A DNA stretch of 64,000 nt from Cacajao melanocephalus (lineage: Eukaryota > Chordata > Mammalia > Primates > Pitheciidae): positions 17,357 through 81,356 of the forward strand of contig CAUYLG010076722.1 in the NCBI GenBank assembly GCA_963573385.1, written 5' to 3'. Under the pieces are notes generated by a model. The model was not told the origin of the DNA. It worked only from the letters and a program-made list of their open reading frames with translations, and did not search any database. Positions 37,072-48,800 of the stretch are shown one piece after another (the first letter of the stretch is position 1; every line of letters starts with the position of its first letter). Made by a program: the position numbers and the translations under genes.

Positions 37072-38732
37072 TTTAACACTCCTTTCATACCAATGAAAAC
37101 ATGAAATTTTTGTAAGAATATAAAACTACTAAATGTTATTTAGGCAAAGACCAGAGACACTGGTCTAATATTAAGTGTTAATCTTAAGTCCTCAAGAATC
37201 TAGTATTAGCAAAACTGACCTAATTCTTAGAATTTATTAATGAGTATTCCTGTCAGTTTGGAATCTAAGTTCATTCTATTGTTTAAACAATCTGCTTTGT
37301 TCTTTTTCCTAATAGTTACATGAAATGCTAAAGGAACTAACTAAATAGAGCCAGATATTACACAGAAGATGAGAACTTTCAAGATCATTCTGTTCTTTAT
37401 ATTCTTATCTCCAAAATTTCTATAATAGATGATTATTGCAGTGGTCACTCTTCAATTCTAGCAGCTTTAGAAGCTGAGCCACACTGAGAAAGCAGATGTT
37501 TGCATATTTAGACCCACTCCAAGATATATATCATGCAATGAAACCACCAATAAACAAAGCATAATTTATGCTTGTCAAAATTTGTAGAACTCTTCAGAAA
37601 TTGTGACCCCATCTCCACCACAGAACGAAAATTCATCAAAATTTATTTTATTACAATGTGGAAATAGCAATAGATTTAGTTGCCAGATGCCATCTGCTCA
37701 ATGCCCAAGACCATTGTGAATCGAAAACACTTGCATTTCTTGAACAATCATCAGTCCTTGAAAAAAAAATCCACGGCATCTTTTTAAAATTCCCCAGAAA
37801 TTTCTTTTTTGCTTTATAAGAACTGACTATTGTGTGGATTTTACCTGCATTTCCAAGTAAACCATGTCAATGCAGCAAATACAGAAAATTATTTTTAAAA
37901 ATTAAAAAATTAACTGTTATCCTTTACCAAGATTTCTGTTAAACTGTACCTTAATATACAAACATATTCACACACAATTATTATCACACTGAAAGTATTT
38001 AACCTTGTATATTGCACTTATAAAGATTTTCAGAAACTATCAAATATTTTAAGGGTCTGAAATTTCTAAGGAATGCATAATATTACACTATATAATTATG
38101 CTATAATTTATTTAAATTGTCTGTTTAATGAATATTAAAAGTAAGCCAATTTTCATCTAATATAAACTAAGCTGCAATAAAATAACCAATTTTTAGCTCA
38201 ATTTGCTGAATAATTCAGTCCTTTTATATTGGTTCATAGAGTTTATTATCTTTTATATAAATTTTAGATAATTTTAAATATCTTTGATTATTAACTTACA
38301 TTGAATACTAAAATCTGAATCATTGGAGCAAATACTATAAAATCCTATAGGTATCACACACTGCCAAATTGCTTTCCAGAAATTCCTTACCAATAAATAT
38401 TCAAAATACATATAGAGTGAGTCATTGTAAGTGTCTATTGCCAGATTTATCAAAAATTACATCTATGATTTGTTTTCCTGACTGTGAGAATTCTATATAT
38501 TGGAAACTTTTCTGAATATGTTCTGAAGATGTGAAGGTCTTAATCTGTGCTCAAAGAAAAATCTGGAACTTTATAAAATACGTTAAAGTGAAAAGCTACA
38601 AATTAGTTATTGAAATATCTATCTTAAGAAATTTGAAAAATAACCAGAAATTAAGCCCTAAACTATAGAAAAACTGAATGATTAGTAATAGTGAATGAGA
38701 GCAAAAATCAATAAAATAAAAAATATGCAAAG
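37072..38732. other. AT-rich unique intron sequence
   Basis: No gene, RNA or repeat family recognised. It is among the most AT-rich parts of the window. Confidence 0.5.
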
Positions 38733-39112
38733 TTTGCAAGAGCTGTTATAACAAAGTACCACTGACTGGGTAGCTTAAAGAACAGATTATTTTCTCTCCG
38801 TTATGGAGGCTGGAAGTCCAAGATCAAGGTGCCAACAGAGTTGGTTTTTTTTTTTTTCTGAGGCCTCTCTCTTCAGCTTGTACTTGGTCATTTTCTTCCT
38901 GTATCTTTACATGGTTTTCCCTCTGTATCTGTGTTCAAATTTCCTCCTCTTATAAAGACACTAGTCATATTGGATTAGGGCTCACCTATATACTCTCTTT
39001 ATGCCTTAATTACCTCTTTAAAGATACTATTTACAAATACTGTCACATTTTCAGGTACCAGAGGTTAGGACTTCAACACCTACGTTTTGAGTGAAACAGA
39101 ATTCAGCCCACA
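38733..39112 (-). mobile_element. MLT1-type MaLR LTR, minus orientation
   Basis: The plus strand reads 'gctgttataacaaagtacca', 'ggaggctggaagtccaagat', 'gacactagtcatattggatt' and 'gaggttaggacttcaacacc', the reverse complement of an MLT1-like LTR, near full length. Confidence 0.85.
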
Positions 39113-39540
39113 AAATACAGAAAAGAGGTTTAACACGTAGACAAATATCTAGTGATGCCAACTAAGAAAAGAACCCACACATGGCCAAAAGGAATGAATA
39201 CAAAGGATGCCACCATACTATAAAAAGATGTTAAAATGATAATGCAAAGATACTTTGACAAAATTTTTGCCAGTACTTTTGAAACTTTTCAAGCAATAGG
39301 CAAATTCCTAAAATCAATGGTAGGTTTTTTTTAAAGCTGATTATAATTGTCAGTACATTTCCCCTATTTGCAAGCTTTAGTGTACATATGAGCGTCACTG
39401 GAATTGTTAAAATGGAGATGTCTGGCCTCCGCCTCCTGATGTTTACTTTGTAGGTGTAGGTGAGCCCAGAATTCTCTTGTTTAACATGCACCCGGCGTGA
39501 ATGCGATGGAGATGTTCATACACATCCAGAGAAAACTGAC

Positions 39541-39690
39541 TTTTCTGCCAGGCATTGTGCTGCCTGCTTTCCAAGTCACATCTTATTTAGTCCTCACAAC
39601 AATTCTCTGAGAGAAGGACGGTCATTATCCTCAATGCAAAGTAGGAAGCAGAGATTAAGAGAATTTCACTAAGCAGACCAAGGCCTCATA
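39541..39690 (-). mobile_element. MIR SINE relic, minus orientation
   Basis: The order 'gccaggcattgtgctgcctg', 'atttagtcctcacaacaatt' and 'gagagaaggacggtcattat' follows the reverse-complement MIR ('taatcctcacaacaaccc'). Confidence 0.75.
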
Positions 39691-41223
39691 TCATGTAAAA
39701 AGTAGAAAAGAACTTGAGGATAGAGTAACTTTGTCAACTTTTTTTTTGACAGGCTACGTATTTGACTTTCCAGCTTCATACAATATTTTGTTTTAGTACA
39801 GCAGAAAAAAATGGATCATGAAAACTTATGCATACCAAAAAATGAAATCTCAATATAATATATTGACTTTATAAAGATTATATTTTGTTTGTGTTAAATT
39901 GTATTCATTTTCTGTCAAATGAGGACTGATTTAACCCAGTTTTGTCATTGTTGTTCAAAGTTCAATTCCTGAGCACCCTTGCCTTTTCCTGTAGGCTGAA
40001 TTGAAAGCTGGCAGAACCGACGTAGTCATAGGAGTTAGCAGAAGAAAAGGGGTCGTCTTATCTTTTTGCATGCACCTGTATCCCAATAAAGTTTTCTCTC
40101 TGCTTCCCTGTGCCATGTCAGTTTCTGCTTCCAGATAATATCTGGGGTCCAGTCTGCACCTAAGGAAAAGTTGAGCACTTTCTCTATGCCACACTCAATT
40201 TTGAGACAAGTGAGGCTCTACTTTCTTATATCTCTCTGGCTTCCAATAACATTGATTGCTACTTGTCCTATGCTTTTCATTAAACCCAACAGGGAAAAAT
40301 CACATTCTAGTCTTCTTTGAAGAAACCTCCAATTTATACAAGGTGATATAAGCACGTGTCACTACCCATTTGACCTCCCATGGAAAGAGGAAAGGCAAGG
40401 AAGGGATCTATTTCTTATTTTCCATAAAACTCTTCTTTCCCAAGCCATTCTGTTCATCTTGCACGTACCTTGTAGCAGTAATTCTGAATTCAGTATTCTC
40501 TCCCAAAAGCTTTTGCCCTTACGTACCTATGAATGCTTTCAAAATCTGCATCTTTATTCTTACTGTATGGAAGGGATATCCCCAGGGCAAAAGAGCCAGG
40601 ATAGGTCCTTTGGTGCTTCAAGGTATTTCTTCATGCATACATCTCCTTTATATCAGCACAGTTAGACACAGACAAATGGATCATTTAGATCTGACATTGT
40701 CAGAAGAGAAGCACTACAAAACATCTTTTGCTTCCCTAAAGTGTCTATGGCAAAGTGTAGGGAGAAATATACATAGCATTGACCTTTTTATAGTGTAGTG
40801 TGTACTGAAGACCAAGTAAGAAAAGTGGTGGTTATAATTTGTATTTTTCAAAATTATATGCGGTGTCTATATAAATCAAATAATAAAAGTGAAAGAGTGC
40901 AACACAATGGTAGGCAACATTGCTATGGTATATGAAGACTTTGTATTGCATCCATTAGTGTCATCTTATTTCTTCTAGAGAGGCTGCTCCCATGATCATC
41001 GCCTTTCAGCACTGTAGATAATAATATCTGTTGGTTATATCAGCATTTGCAAATATGTGTTTCATGGAACATAAGTCCCACAGTATATGAATGCATGTTA
41101 TCTGCAGAAGGAGGCACCTAGGTCAAGTGACTTTGGGAAATGTTGGATTGCACAAAGTTATCAGATTTATTATACGACTTCTCAATAGCTTTACTAATGT
41201 ATATTGTGACCATCACAAAAGGC
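39691..41223. other. Unique intron sequence
   Basis: No repeat recognised. The 142-codon open frame at 40370-40798 starts at TTG, not ATG, and shows no domain, signal or family likeness. I treat it as chance. Confidence 0.5.
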
Positions 41224-41690
41224 TGGTATTTGTTTCTGAGGGCTACCATAACGTAGTGCCAACACTTGGTTGGCTTAAAATAACAGAAACATATAATCTC
41301 ACAGTTCTGGAGGCTAGAAGTCTGAAATCAGGGTGTCGGCAGGCCATCCTCTCTGGCTGCTCAGTGGAAGAATCCTTTCTTGCTTTTTCCAGCTTCTGGT
41401 GTTTGTGTGCTGTGCGTGATGTTCCTTGGCTTGTGGATGCGTCATCATTCCAGCCACATGGCCATCTTCTTATGCATCCTCACATCATCTCACCTGTCCG
41501 TATCTGTCTCTGAGTCCAAACTTCCCCTCTTTACAGTGACATATTGAATGTCATTAGATTATGGCCCACTCTAATTCTTCATTTTAACTTGATTGCCTTT
41601 ACAAAGAAACTATTTCCAAATAAAGTCACATTCTAAGTCATGGAGGGTTGACTTCAACTCATCTTTTTGGAAGGGACGCAATTGCTATAT
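41224..41690 (-). mobile_element. MLT1-type MaLR LTR, minus orientation
   Basis: 'gagggctaccataacgtagt', 'tcacagttctggaggctaga', 'cagccacatggccatcttct' and 'taaagtcacattctaagtca' give the reverse complement of an MLT1-like LTR. A 140-codon ATG open frame (41091-41513) enters it from the left; its second half is LTR-derived, so it is unlikely to be a gene. Confidence 0.82.
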
Positions 41691-42339
41691 AGTATTAAGT
41701 TCACCTGATTGATTCCCTCACTTCGGAGAGCAGGTGGTCGTCATCGTCGTTGTTGTAGTAGTATTTCCAGGAACTCACTCTGGGCAAGGCTAGAGCATGT
41801 GAGTGGCATTTTAGAAATTCAGACGTGGTTATACTTGGGTATTTTTCCCCTCCCATGCAAAAGTTGGTTTTGGTTTTGCTCTGTGTCATCCCATAGACAA
41901 AATTATTACCCTGGAAAACTCTTCTGTTTGTTTATAAAGAATGTATTCAAGTGAATATGGTTCATCCCAGATCATCAAGATACTGGGGGTAAATCATCAA
42001 AATAGAGGCTTATTGTTACTTTTGTCATTGTTTTGTCATTGACTGGTTATTTTCTACATGAGTAAAGTCCTACTAACAATGGCTTTAATCACTGATGGAC
42101 ATAAGAGATTCAGACTTGCCTGATTGAGAAAGCTAATTTAGAAGAATAAAAAATAATTGTAGAAAGAAAAGGGCAGGCTGTTTTGATTATAATTAATCCA
42201 TACCTCTACCACAGTACTTTCCTTTTGTTTTTATTTTGGCATATATTTTATTATACCTGAGATGGTAGATAGTATCATTTTTTATATCAGTTTTTCACTT
42301 CCTCTCCCTATATAGAGGTCGTACATTCTAACTCCTATT

Positions 42340-42712
42340 GTGGCCTTATAGATGTGGTGTACTGTGCTTCTTGACTTTGGGCTTGGTCATAGCACTTGCT
42401 TTGGCCAACAAAACGTTAGTGGACATGAAATATGCAAAGGCTTAAATTGGGTTGCAAATCTCGGCATTCTGTCACGCATTACTGTTAGCTTCTGTTTTGA
42501 GTGTGCTTTGGGAAGTTGCAAGTGTAAGGAGGTTGAGAGACAGATGAAATAGACACTGGCATTGTCTATTGGCAACCTGGAGCCAATCTCGGCAAAATCC
42601 AGTCTAACTCAGCCCAACTTTAGCCTTTTTACCTGTGCCTGAACAATGAAGATCTGCTTATAGGTCTGTGCTACTGAGATTTTTGTTGTCTGGTAACACA
42701 TTATTTTACAAA
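42340..42712 (+). mobile_element. MLT1-like LTR relic, plus orientation
   Basis: 'cttgactttgggcttggtca', 'cttgctttggccaacaaaac', 'cctgtgcctgaacaatgaag' and 'tgctactgagatttttgttg' follow an older MLT1-type (ERVL-MaLR) LTR as I remember it. It is much diverged. Confidence 0.55.
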
Positions 42713-44192
42713 ACATTAATTTATACACTTTATGTTTGTCTCCTTTACTACTTTGTAAGCTTCTAAAAAGTAACCATACTTTTTTCAATTTTACATTTCT
42801 TGTTCAGTTCTTACATATCATAGGTCCTCAAATTGTTTGATGGGTCAGGAACGAATGAATGATACTCAAGGATGTCTGAGTTGAAGGTAGGAAGCATGTT
42901 TATCATGGCAACCCAGATAATACTTTAGAAACAATACTTACTAGCGTATTGCTTTGGTTCTGAGAAAAGTTATACATGTTTTTAGGCTAAAAGAAGAAAT
43001 GTGTGCTGATCCTAGGCCACTCATAAGCAGAGCCACTGGGTCCCGGAGAAAGGCAAATCCTTCAGTCTGACTCTGAATAAACCAGATGGCAAAGTCTGAG
43101 GTTCTATTTCTTGTTGTTCCAGATGGAGATCTCTTGCATCAATAGCAAATTGGACCTATCCTTTGTGTCCACTTCCAACTGCAATTGTAGGTAATTCCTA
43201 CAACTGAGTTGCTTCTTGGTTACAATGTTCACTTTTGCTATTCATGAAGAATAAGCAACATTTGTTGTCCACAATTGCTATTATGTGTTGTGAATCCTTT
43301 ATAAATAACCATAGCACCTAGATTAATATTTTTTATGGTCCACATAGGCTATCTTAAATATTACTGAAAGACTTGGAGATCCCGGAAATTTTAAGAATTT
43401 AAACTTTGAAATGTCTACCAAGTATGCACTTTTCTGTAGCAGTGTCATCTGATGTTAGAACACATTTTCCTCTATTTGTGTGTGTGTATGTGCATGCACA
43501 CGCATATGTGCATGTGAACTTGGGTTCATGTAACTTTCCCCATACCATGTGGGATTCTGAGTCGATATGAAAACAGCTGATAGCAGTAGATAAAGATGAT
43601 TATAGCAAAGGATTTAATCAATAACCACTTTTATCTCAGCAGCACACATTATCTTTCACTTTTAAGAATTATTTGCATGAATGTCTCTTCTTAGCTAGCC
43701 TGAGAATAAATAAAACCAGGCTAAGCGAAGATGCAGGGAAACACGAGAAGTAGCAATTTTGAATGTCACAAAAATGCTGTGGTAAAGACTAAGTGGTGTA
43801 ACTTTATTTAATGATAGAATACTGCAAGATCACCACAAACCACATTAATGTAATTACATCAATTCTGCACACATACGTATCTTATCTATTAGGAAAAAAA
43901 GTTCAAACTGAATCCAAGCGTATTACTGGCAAAATAATAAAATCATGTTTCTGATGAATACATTATATAATTTAATAATAAAATGTCTTGACAAAAGATT
44001 GGATAATCTTTTATCAAATAATTGTCATGATAGCTTCAATCTATATATTAGTGACTTCAACCATGTACTAGGAAGTTAATGCTTTTGTTTATTTAATTTA
44101 GTTTTTTATAAACCTAATACCCTAGTACATTTATTCATGTCTCAGGTTCTTTAATAAAATTTTCTTATATTCTATATAGAAGTTTTCAATGT
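42713..44192. other. AT-rich intron sequence with an L2 fragment and a TG run
   Basis: About 42750-42860 ('ctttgtaagcttctaaaaag', then 'aggtcctcaaattgtttgat') looks like the sense L2 3' end. A TG/CA mixed run lies at 43477-43515. The rest is unassigned. Confidence 0.45.
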
Positions 44193-44199
44193 ATTTTAT

Positions 44200-45168
44200 T
44201 TATTTATTTTTTTATTATACTTGAAGTTCTGGGATACATGTGCAGAGCGTGCAGGTCTGTTACATAGGTATACATGTGCCATGGTGGTCTGCTGCACCCA
44301 TCAGCCTATCATCTACAGTAGGTATTTCTCCTAATGCTATCCCTCCCCTAGACCCCCACCTCCCAATAGGCCATGTGAGATGTTCCCCTCCCTGTGTCCC
44401 TATGGTCTCATTGTTCAACTCTCACTTATGAGTGAGAACATGCAGTGTTTGGTTTTCTGTTCCTGTATTAGTTTGCTGAGAATGATGGTTTCCAGATTCA
44501 TCCATGTCCCTGCAAAGGACATGAGCTCATCTTTTTTTAACGGCTGCATGGTACTCCATGGTGTATATGTGCCACATTTTCTTTATCCAGTCTGTCATTG
44601 ATGGGCATTTGGGTTGGTTTCAAGTCTTTGCTATTGTGAGCAGTGCTGCAATAAACATACGTGCGCATGTGCCTTTATAGAAGGATGATTTATAATCCTC
44701 TGACTATATAGCCAATAATGAGATTCCTGGGTCAAATGGTATTTCTGGTTTTAGATCCTTGAGGAATTGCCATGCTGTCTTTCACAATGTTTGAACTAAT
44801 TTACACTCCCACCAACATGTAAAAGCTTTCCTGTTTCTCCGTATCCTCTCCAGCATCTGTTGTTTCCTGACTTTTTAATGACTGCCAATCTAACTGGTAT
44901 CAGATGGTATCTCACTGTGGTTTTGATTTGCATTTCTCTAATGACCAGTGATGATGAGCTTCTTTTCATGTTTCTTGGCCACATAAATGTCGTCTTTTGA
45001 GAAGTGTCTGTTAATATCTTTTGCCCACTTTTGAATGGAATTTTTTTTCTTGTAAATTTGTTTAAGTTCTTTGTAGATTCTCGATATTAGCCCTTTTGTC
45101 AGTTGGATAGATTGCAAAAATTTTCTCCCATTATATAGGTTGCCTATTCACTCTAATGATAGATTTTG
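44200..45168 (-). mobile_element. 5'-truncated L1PA-type LINE-1, minus orientation
   Basis: The plus strand shows the poly-A tail as a T-rich run, then the L1 3' UTR ('gttctgggatacatgtgcag') and the reverse complement of the C-terminal end of ORF2 up to 'ggttgcctattcactctaat'. About 970 bp of a ~6-kb element is present; ORF1, most of ORF2 and the 5' UTR are absent and the coding remnant is broken by stops, so it cannot act. A candidate imperfect target-site duplication is an AT-rich 14-mer at 44193-44206 versus 45163-45176. It is oriented with DOK6. Confidence 0.95.
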
Positions 45169-45177
45169 TTTATTTTA

Positions 45178-46913
45178 AAAGGTGTTATGCTTGAAGAGTC
45201 TGGAAGAGTGATTGAGTCAGTGAAATGACAGCTTTAAAAGTCAATGTTATTTTTAAGACTTTAGTTATCTAAAATGCTTTCCGTACACTTTTAAGTAAAA
45301 CAAGCAAGTATATTGTCTAGTAAATCAGTACTGACTCCAAGGCCTCGGGGAGAGGGTCCAAGTTGACGGATGAGATATCTTAGTTTTTACTATGAGGTTT
45401 TATAGCCTACTGGTAATTGTTAGAGCATCCTAAATTGTAATTATCATAAGTATGGGAGAAGCCTATTGATGAGAAAGTGAGAGAATTGGGGGATATACCC
45501 ATGAAGTTGTGCCAATCTGTGTGTGTGTGTACAGTTCTCTCTGGGTATACACACTAGATTACTGAGCTAGCAAGAGTAGAGTCTGAAGTCTTGATATTCC
45601 CTCAAAGATTATTCCTTTTATTATTCTCCTAAAGTGTTAATGCCAGTTTTTAAAAAGTTCTAGCCAGCTCTGAATGGACCAAGAGGAACAGAAAAAAGGT
45701 ATTATCATCAAAGTTTATGAAGTTCTTTAAAGAGAGGGGACGCAGACTTCACGAACCCTGACCAATGGCAGTATCCACAGCCTTGGCAGTAAAATAAGGA
45801 ACTTCCTCCAAGGGGAAGGAGATTCCCAGGGAATGGAAATTCTCCCATTTTAGCATTAAAATTTTCCTTTTAATGCTAAACATTGAAGAGTCTAAGTGAG
45901 AACATGTCTGTCGCCCAGCATGTGTGCTAAAATTGCCAATTTCCTTATAGGATATCATGTATCTTCGAGGGCCATTTAAATAAACCCAATATTACTTTTC
46001 CTAGCTAAATACTCATAGATTTGTTAACTATATTTTAAAATCACATATATCCTTTTGTTTGAAGTTAGGATTATTAAACAAAATTAAGAAAAGCATTTAT
46101 AGCACTGGTGATATAATTTCAGGCCTGCTGTAAAGTATATACAGGAATTATGTTTTCCCTTCTTTATTTTGATGTGTGTGTGTGTGTTTTAAAGAAACCT
46201 TCTGCTTTTTATGTAGCTTTGGCATTTTATTCTGTGTCTGTCCTAGTCTAAAAAAAATCTATGTTAAAAACTTTATGTTCTAGACAAATTACTTTGACAT
46301 TATTATCAAAGTAGAAATAAAATTATGATAAAGAAGTACATTATACATTTGGATAGAAACCATACATAATTCCAAATCTTCAAAGTAAAAATCATAAAGT
46401 CCACACTACAAGAGACACATAGTATTTCTATTCATAAGCTTAATTTATTCACTTTTTCATATTTTCTTTATGTGAAAATATGACACTTGACAGATTTTCA
46501 TCAGTAAGAGGTTTTCCTTTTCTTAAACTGTGAATGAAGAGCATACATTTGAAACAGCATGATTATGGACCCTCTGTGCTAAGCACTGCTCTCGGAAAAC
46601 AAATCAGAGATAGAAATTTTAGAGAGTGTGGGAGAGGAACTGGAATATAAACCCGAAGCTAGATAAACAGCTACAGAAGAGCTTTTGTGACTTTCTAAAA
46701 ATTCACATGGAAACAACGTTTGGTACTTACATATGCTTATGATTAATTAGCAGAAAAGTTTTTCATTTTAGCAACATATAAAAAAATAGCACTACAATAG
46801 GCTATGAACTATCAATGGCTGTTAACAGTGTTGTTAGTAATGATGTGATTATAATCACATGCTATCATGTGTTCTTTTACCTAGGCTGTCTCGTTTATGA
46901 GCCACAGACAATT
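45178..46913. other. AT-rich intron sequence with hairpins
   Basis: No repeat family recognised. It contains a 13-bp perfect hairpin at 45849-45880, a TG run near 46171-46187 and an 18-bp perfect palindrome at 46843-46860. Confidence 0.5.
45849..45880. repeat. Perfect 13-bp inverted repeat, 6-base loop
   Basis: tttagcattaaaa (45849-45861), loop ttttcc, ttttaatgctaaa (45868-45880). There is no terminator context, since this is a eukaryotic intron; it could fold in DNA or in the DOK6 pre-mRNA. Confidence 0.9.
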
Positions 46914-46925
46914 CCAGAATTTCTT

Positions 46926-47214
46926 TCCTTTTTCTTTTTTTGAGACATGGTCTCACTCTGACACTGAGGCTGGACTACACTGGCCCAATCTTGGCTCACA
47001 GCAACCTCCGCCTCCCAGGCTCAAGCGATCCTCCCACCTCAGCCTCCTGAGTAGCTGGAATTACAGACACATGTAGTTCTGCTAATTTTTGTATTTTTTG
47101 TAGAGATAGGGTTTCATCATGTTGCCCAAGCTGGTCTTGAATTGAGCTCAAGCAATCCACCTGCCACTGCCTCCCAAAGTGCTAGGATTTTAGGTGTGAG
47201 CTACTGCGCCAAGC
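46926..47214 (-). mobile_element. AluJ with 12-bp TSD, minus orientation
   Basis: The reverse complement of an Alu from 'tttttgagacatggtctcac' to 'gtgagctactgcgccaagc'. ccagaatttctt is repeated exactly at 46914-46925 and 47215-47226. The variants 'gctcaagcgatcctcccacc' and 'gagctcaagcaatccacctg' fit AluJ. Confidence 0.94.
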
Positions 47215-47739
47215 CCAGAATTTCTTCTTAAAAAATGGTGTCAAGTTTTCTCAACATCCTTCAACCTTTCAAAACACTGACCATCAAAACTTAGCAACAA
47301 TGAAAAGTTTATATTTTTACACTATCCTATCATCTAGTAGTGGTGATAATATTTTTTAAAATGAGCTCACAATCAATGAATATTGACCGCCTGAATAATA
47401 TTACTCCAATTATGTTATTTAGAGTTGCTACAAGAACATGCAGCATAAATTGTTATGAGACATTAGAAATGCATGTTAAACTAGAGAATGGTGTAGTAAG
47501 CAAACACCATTAGAAACAAAAACCTCAGTTTTGTGAAACCCTGAGATTTTCTTCACTGTGGTTTTCTCTTTGTAGTATTAGCCAAATGCTCTAAAAGCTA
47601 CTGATTATCTGAGAAGCCAAATCTGTTAATATAGACTCTAAATCTTTAACAACTCTCAAAGAAGAAACCGGAGTGGTGCCAGGCATTCAAAAGCCTTCTG
47701 TATAATGAGTTAACCTATTAGTTATTTATTAGGATAAAA

Positions 47740-47850
47740 GGCAATGTCACAGACAAGAAGCCAGGAGACCTGGGTTGTACCTTAGCATTTTCTCCAGTTG
47801 CTGCACTGTCGTGGGAAAGTTCCTTAATAACTTGAACTGTTCAGTTTATT
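47740..47850 (+). mobile_element. MIR SINE relic
   Basis: 'agaagccaggagacctgggt' and 'gctgcactgtcgtgggaaag' follow the MIR left half ('gacctgggttc', then 'gctgtgtgaccttgggcaag'). It is cut short just before the next Alu. Confidence 0.6.
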
Positions 47851-47859
47851 ATATATATT

Positions 47860-48146
47860 TCTGCGACAGGGTATTGCTCTGTTATCCAGACTAGAGTGCA
47901 GTGGCATGATCTTGACTCACTGCAACCTCAACCTCCTGGGTTCAAGCAATTCTCATGCTTCAGTCTCCTGAGAAGATGTGACTACAGGTGTGGGCCACCA
48001 CACCCAGCTAATTTTTGTATTTTTAGGAGAGATAAGGTTTTACCATGTTGCCCAGGTTGGTCTCGAACTCCTGGCCTCAAGTGATGGGTTCCCCTTGGCC
48101 TCCCAAAGTGCAGGGATTACAGGTGTACACCACTGTACTCCACCTC
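47860..48146 (-). mobile_element. AluJ next to the DOK6 exon donor, minus orientation
   Basis: The reverse complement of an Alu from 'gcgacagggtattgctctgt' to 'gtacaccactgtactccacc'. It lies in the sense direction of DOK6, about 110 bases downstream of the exon donor at 48256. Confidence 0.92.
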
Positions 48147-48256
48147 TTTGATTTAAAAACATGGTTGGTCTGAAACATTTCTGAGATCATTTCCTGTTTC
48201 AAAGTGCTACAACTACAAGGGTATTCTGAAGTGATGGAAGGCAATCTCACACCTAC

Positions 48257-48376
48257 CATTCTGTTCCCGCTGCACTCCTGCCGCCAGAAGGTCGGGCTCC
48301 CCAAGGCTGATGTCATTGAGCCTGGTCCCCAGACACTCCATGCAAAGGTGCTTGCACCACTCCTCAGCCTCCAGCT
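48257..48376 (-). CDS. DOK6: DOK6 coding exon, PH-domain end and PH-PTB linker (likely exon 4)
   Basis: This 120-bp exon encodes the C-terminal helix of the PH domain and the linker to the PTB domain. The minus strand has acceptor TTACTTTCAG|AG and donor GAATG|GTAGGT. After completing a Glu codon with AG it reads 39 codons, [18 protein letters not shown] followed by [20 protein letters not shown] and N, and ends with the G of the next Glu. The Trp in EEW sits where PH domains have their near-invariant helix tryptophan. By comparison with DOK5 the exon covers about residues 97-137. [11 protein letters not shown] fits DOK6 rather than DOK5 (LLATGVEREQS, from memory). Both splice phases are the same (phase 1) and the length is a multiple of three. 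The upstream pyrimidine tract is poor (GTTGTGGTTACTTTCAG); CTTGACT, about 30 bases upstream, could be the branch site. Confidence 0.97.
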
Positions 48377-48659
48377 CTGAAAGTAACCACAACATCACCA
48401 GTCAAGCAATGCTCCCCAGGAATGATGGAAGAAGAATATTCCCTGAATCATTTTTCCAGGTAATTGGCAAGAGCTAAGAACCCACCTTTAAAAAAACCAC
48501 AAAAAACTACATTTAGGAAGTGAAAAAAAGTCCCAATGATTACCTCCCACTACTTGAGACTATATTTTTAAGTGGTTTATTTTATTTGTAGTACTTTACC
48601 TTACTTACAGTTAATAGTCTGGGAATATTTGTTTCCTATATAGCAAAGTTTAGATTGAT

Positions 48660-48800
48660 TTTATTTTGGGAGGAAAATTATTTAAAATAATAAATTAGCC
48701 AGGTTTAGTTATCCCACTATATATATAGGTATATATAGACTTCAAAACATCATGCTTTACATGATAAATACATTAATTTTATAACACTGTAAAAGTTAAA
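48660..48800 (+). mobile_element. Degenerate L1MA-type 3' end piece
   Basis: 'aattagccaggtttagttat', then 'acttcaaaacatcatgcttt' and 'acatgataaatacattaatt', resembles the L1MA 3' UTR, with a TA expansion in the middle. Confidence 0.5.

Larger units (their letters stand above)
30045..48256 (-). other. DOK6: DOK6 intron between the PH-end and PTB exons
   Basis: This 18,212-bp phase-1 intron is complete in the window. The donor is GTAGGT at 48256-48251 and the acceptor CACAG ends at 30045, with CTTAAT, a branch-point-like sequence, some 30 bases upstream. It interrupts a Glu codon after its first base. It contains MER5A, L2 and MIR relics, three MLT1-type LTRs, an L1PA fragment and three Alus, listed separately. 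Confidence 0.93.

Noticed and set aside
40370..40798. 142-codon open frame, plus strand
   Set aside because: It begins at TTG, has no domain or family likeness, no splice or promoter context, and is antisense to DOK6 within an intron.
41091..41513. 140-codon ATG open frame, plus strand
   Set aside because: Its second half is MLT1-type LTR sequence; no protein family resemblance.
29855..48376. Possibility that the DOK-like exons are a retrocopy or are DOK5
   Set aside because: Both have correct splice sites and are separated by an 18-kb intron, so they are not a retrocopy. Distinguishing residues fit DOK6 and not DOK5.
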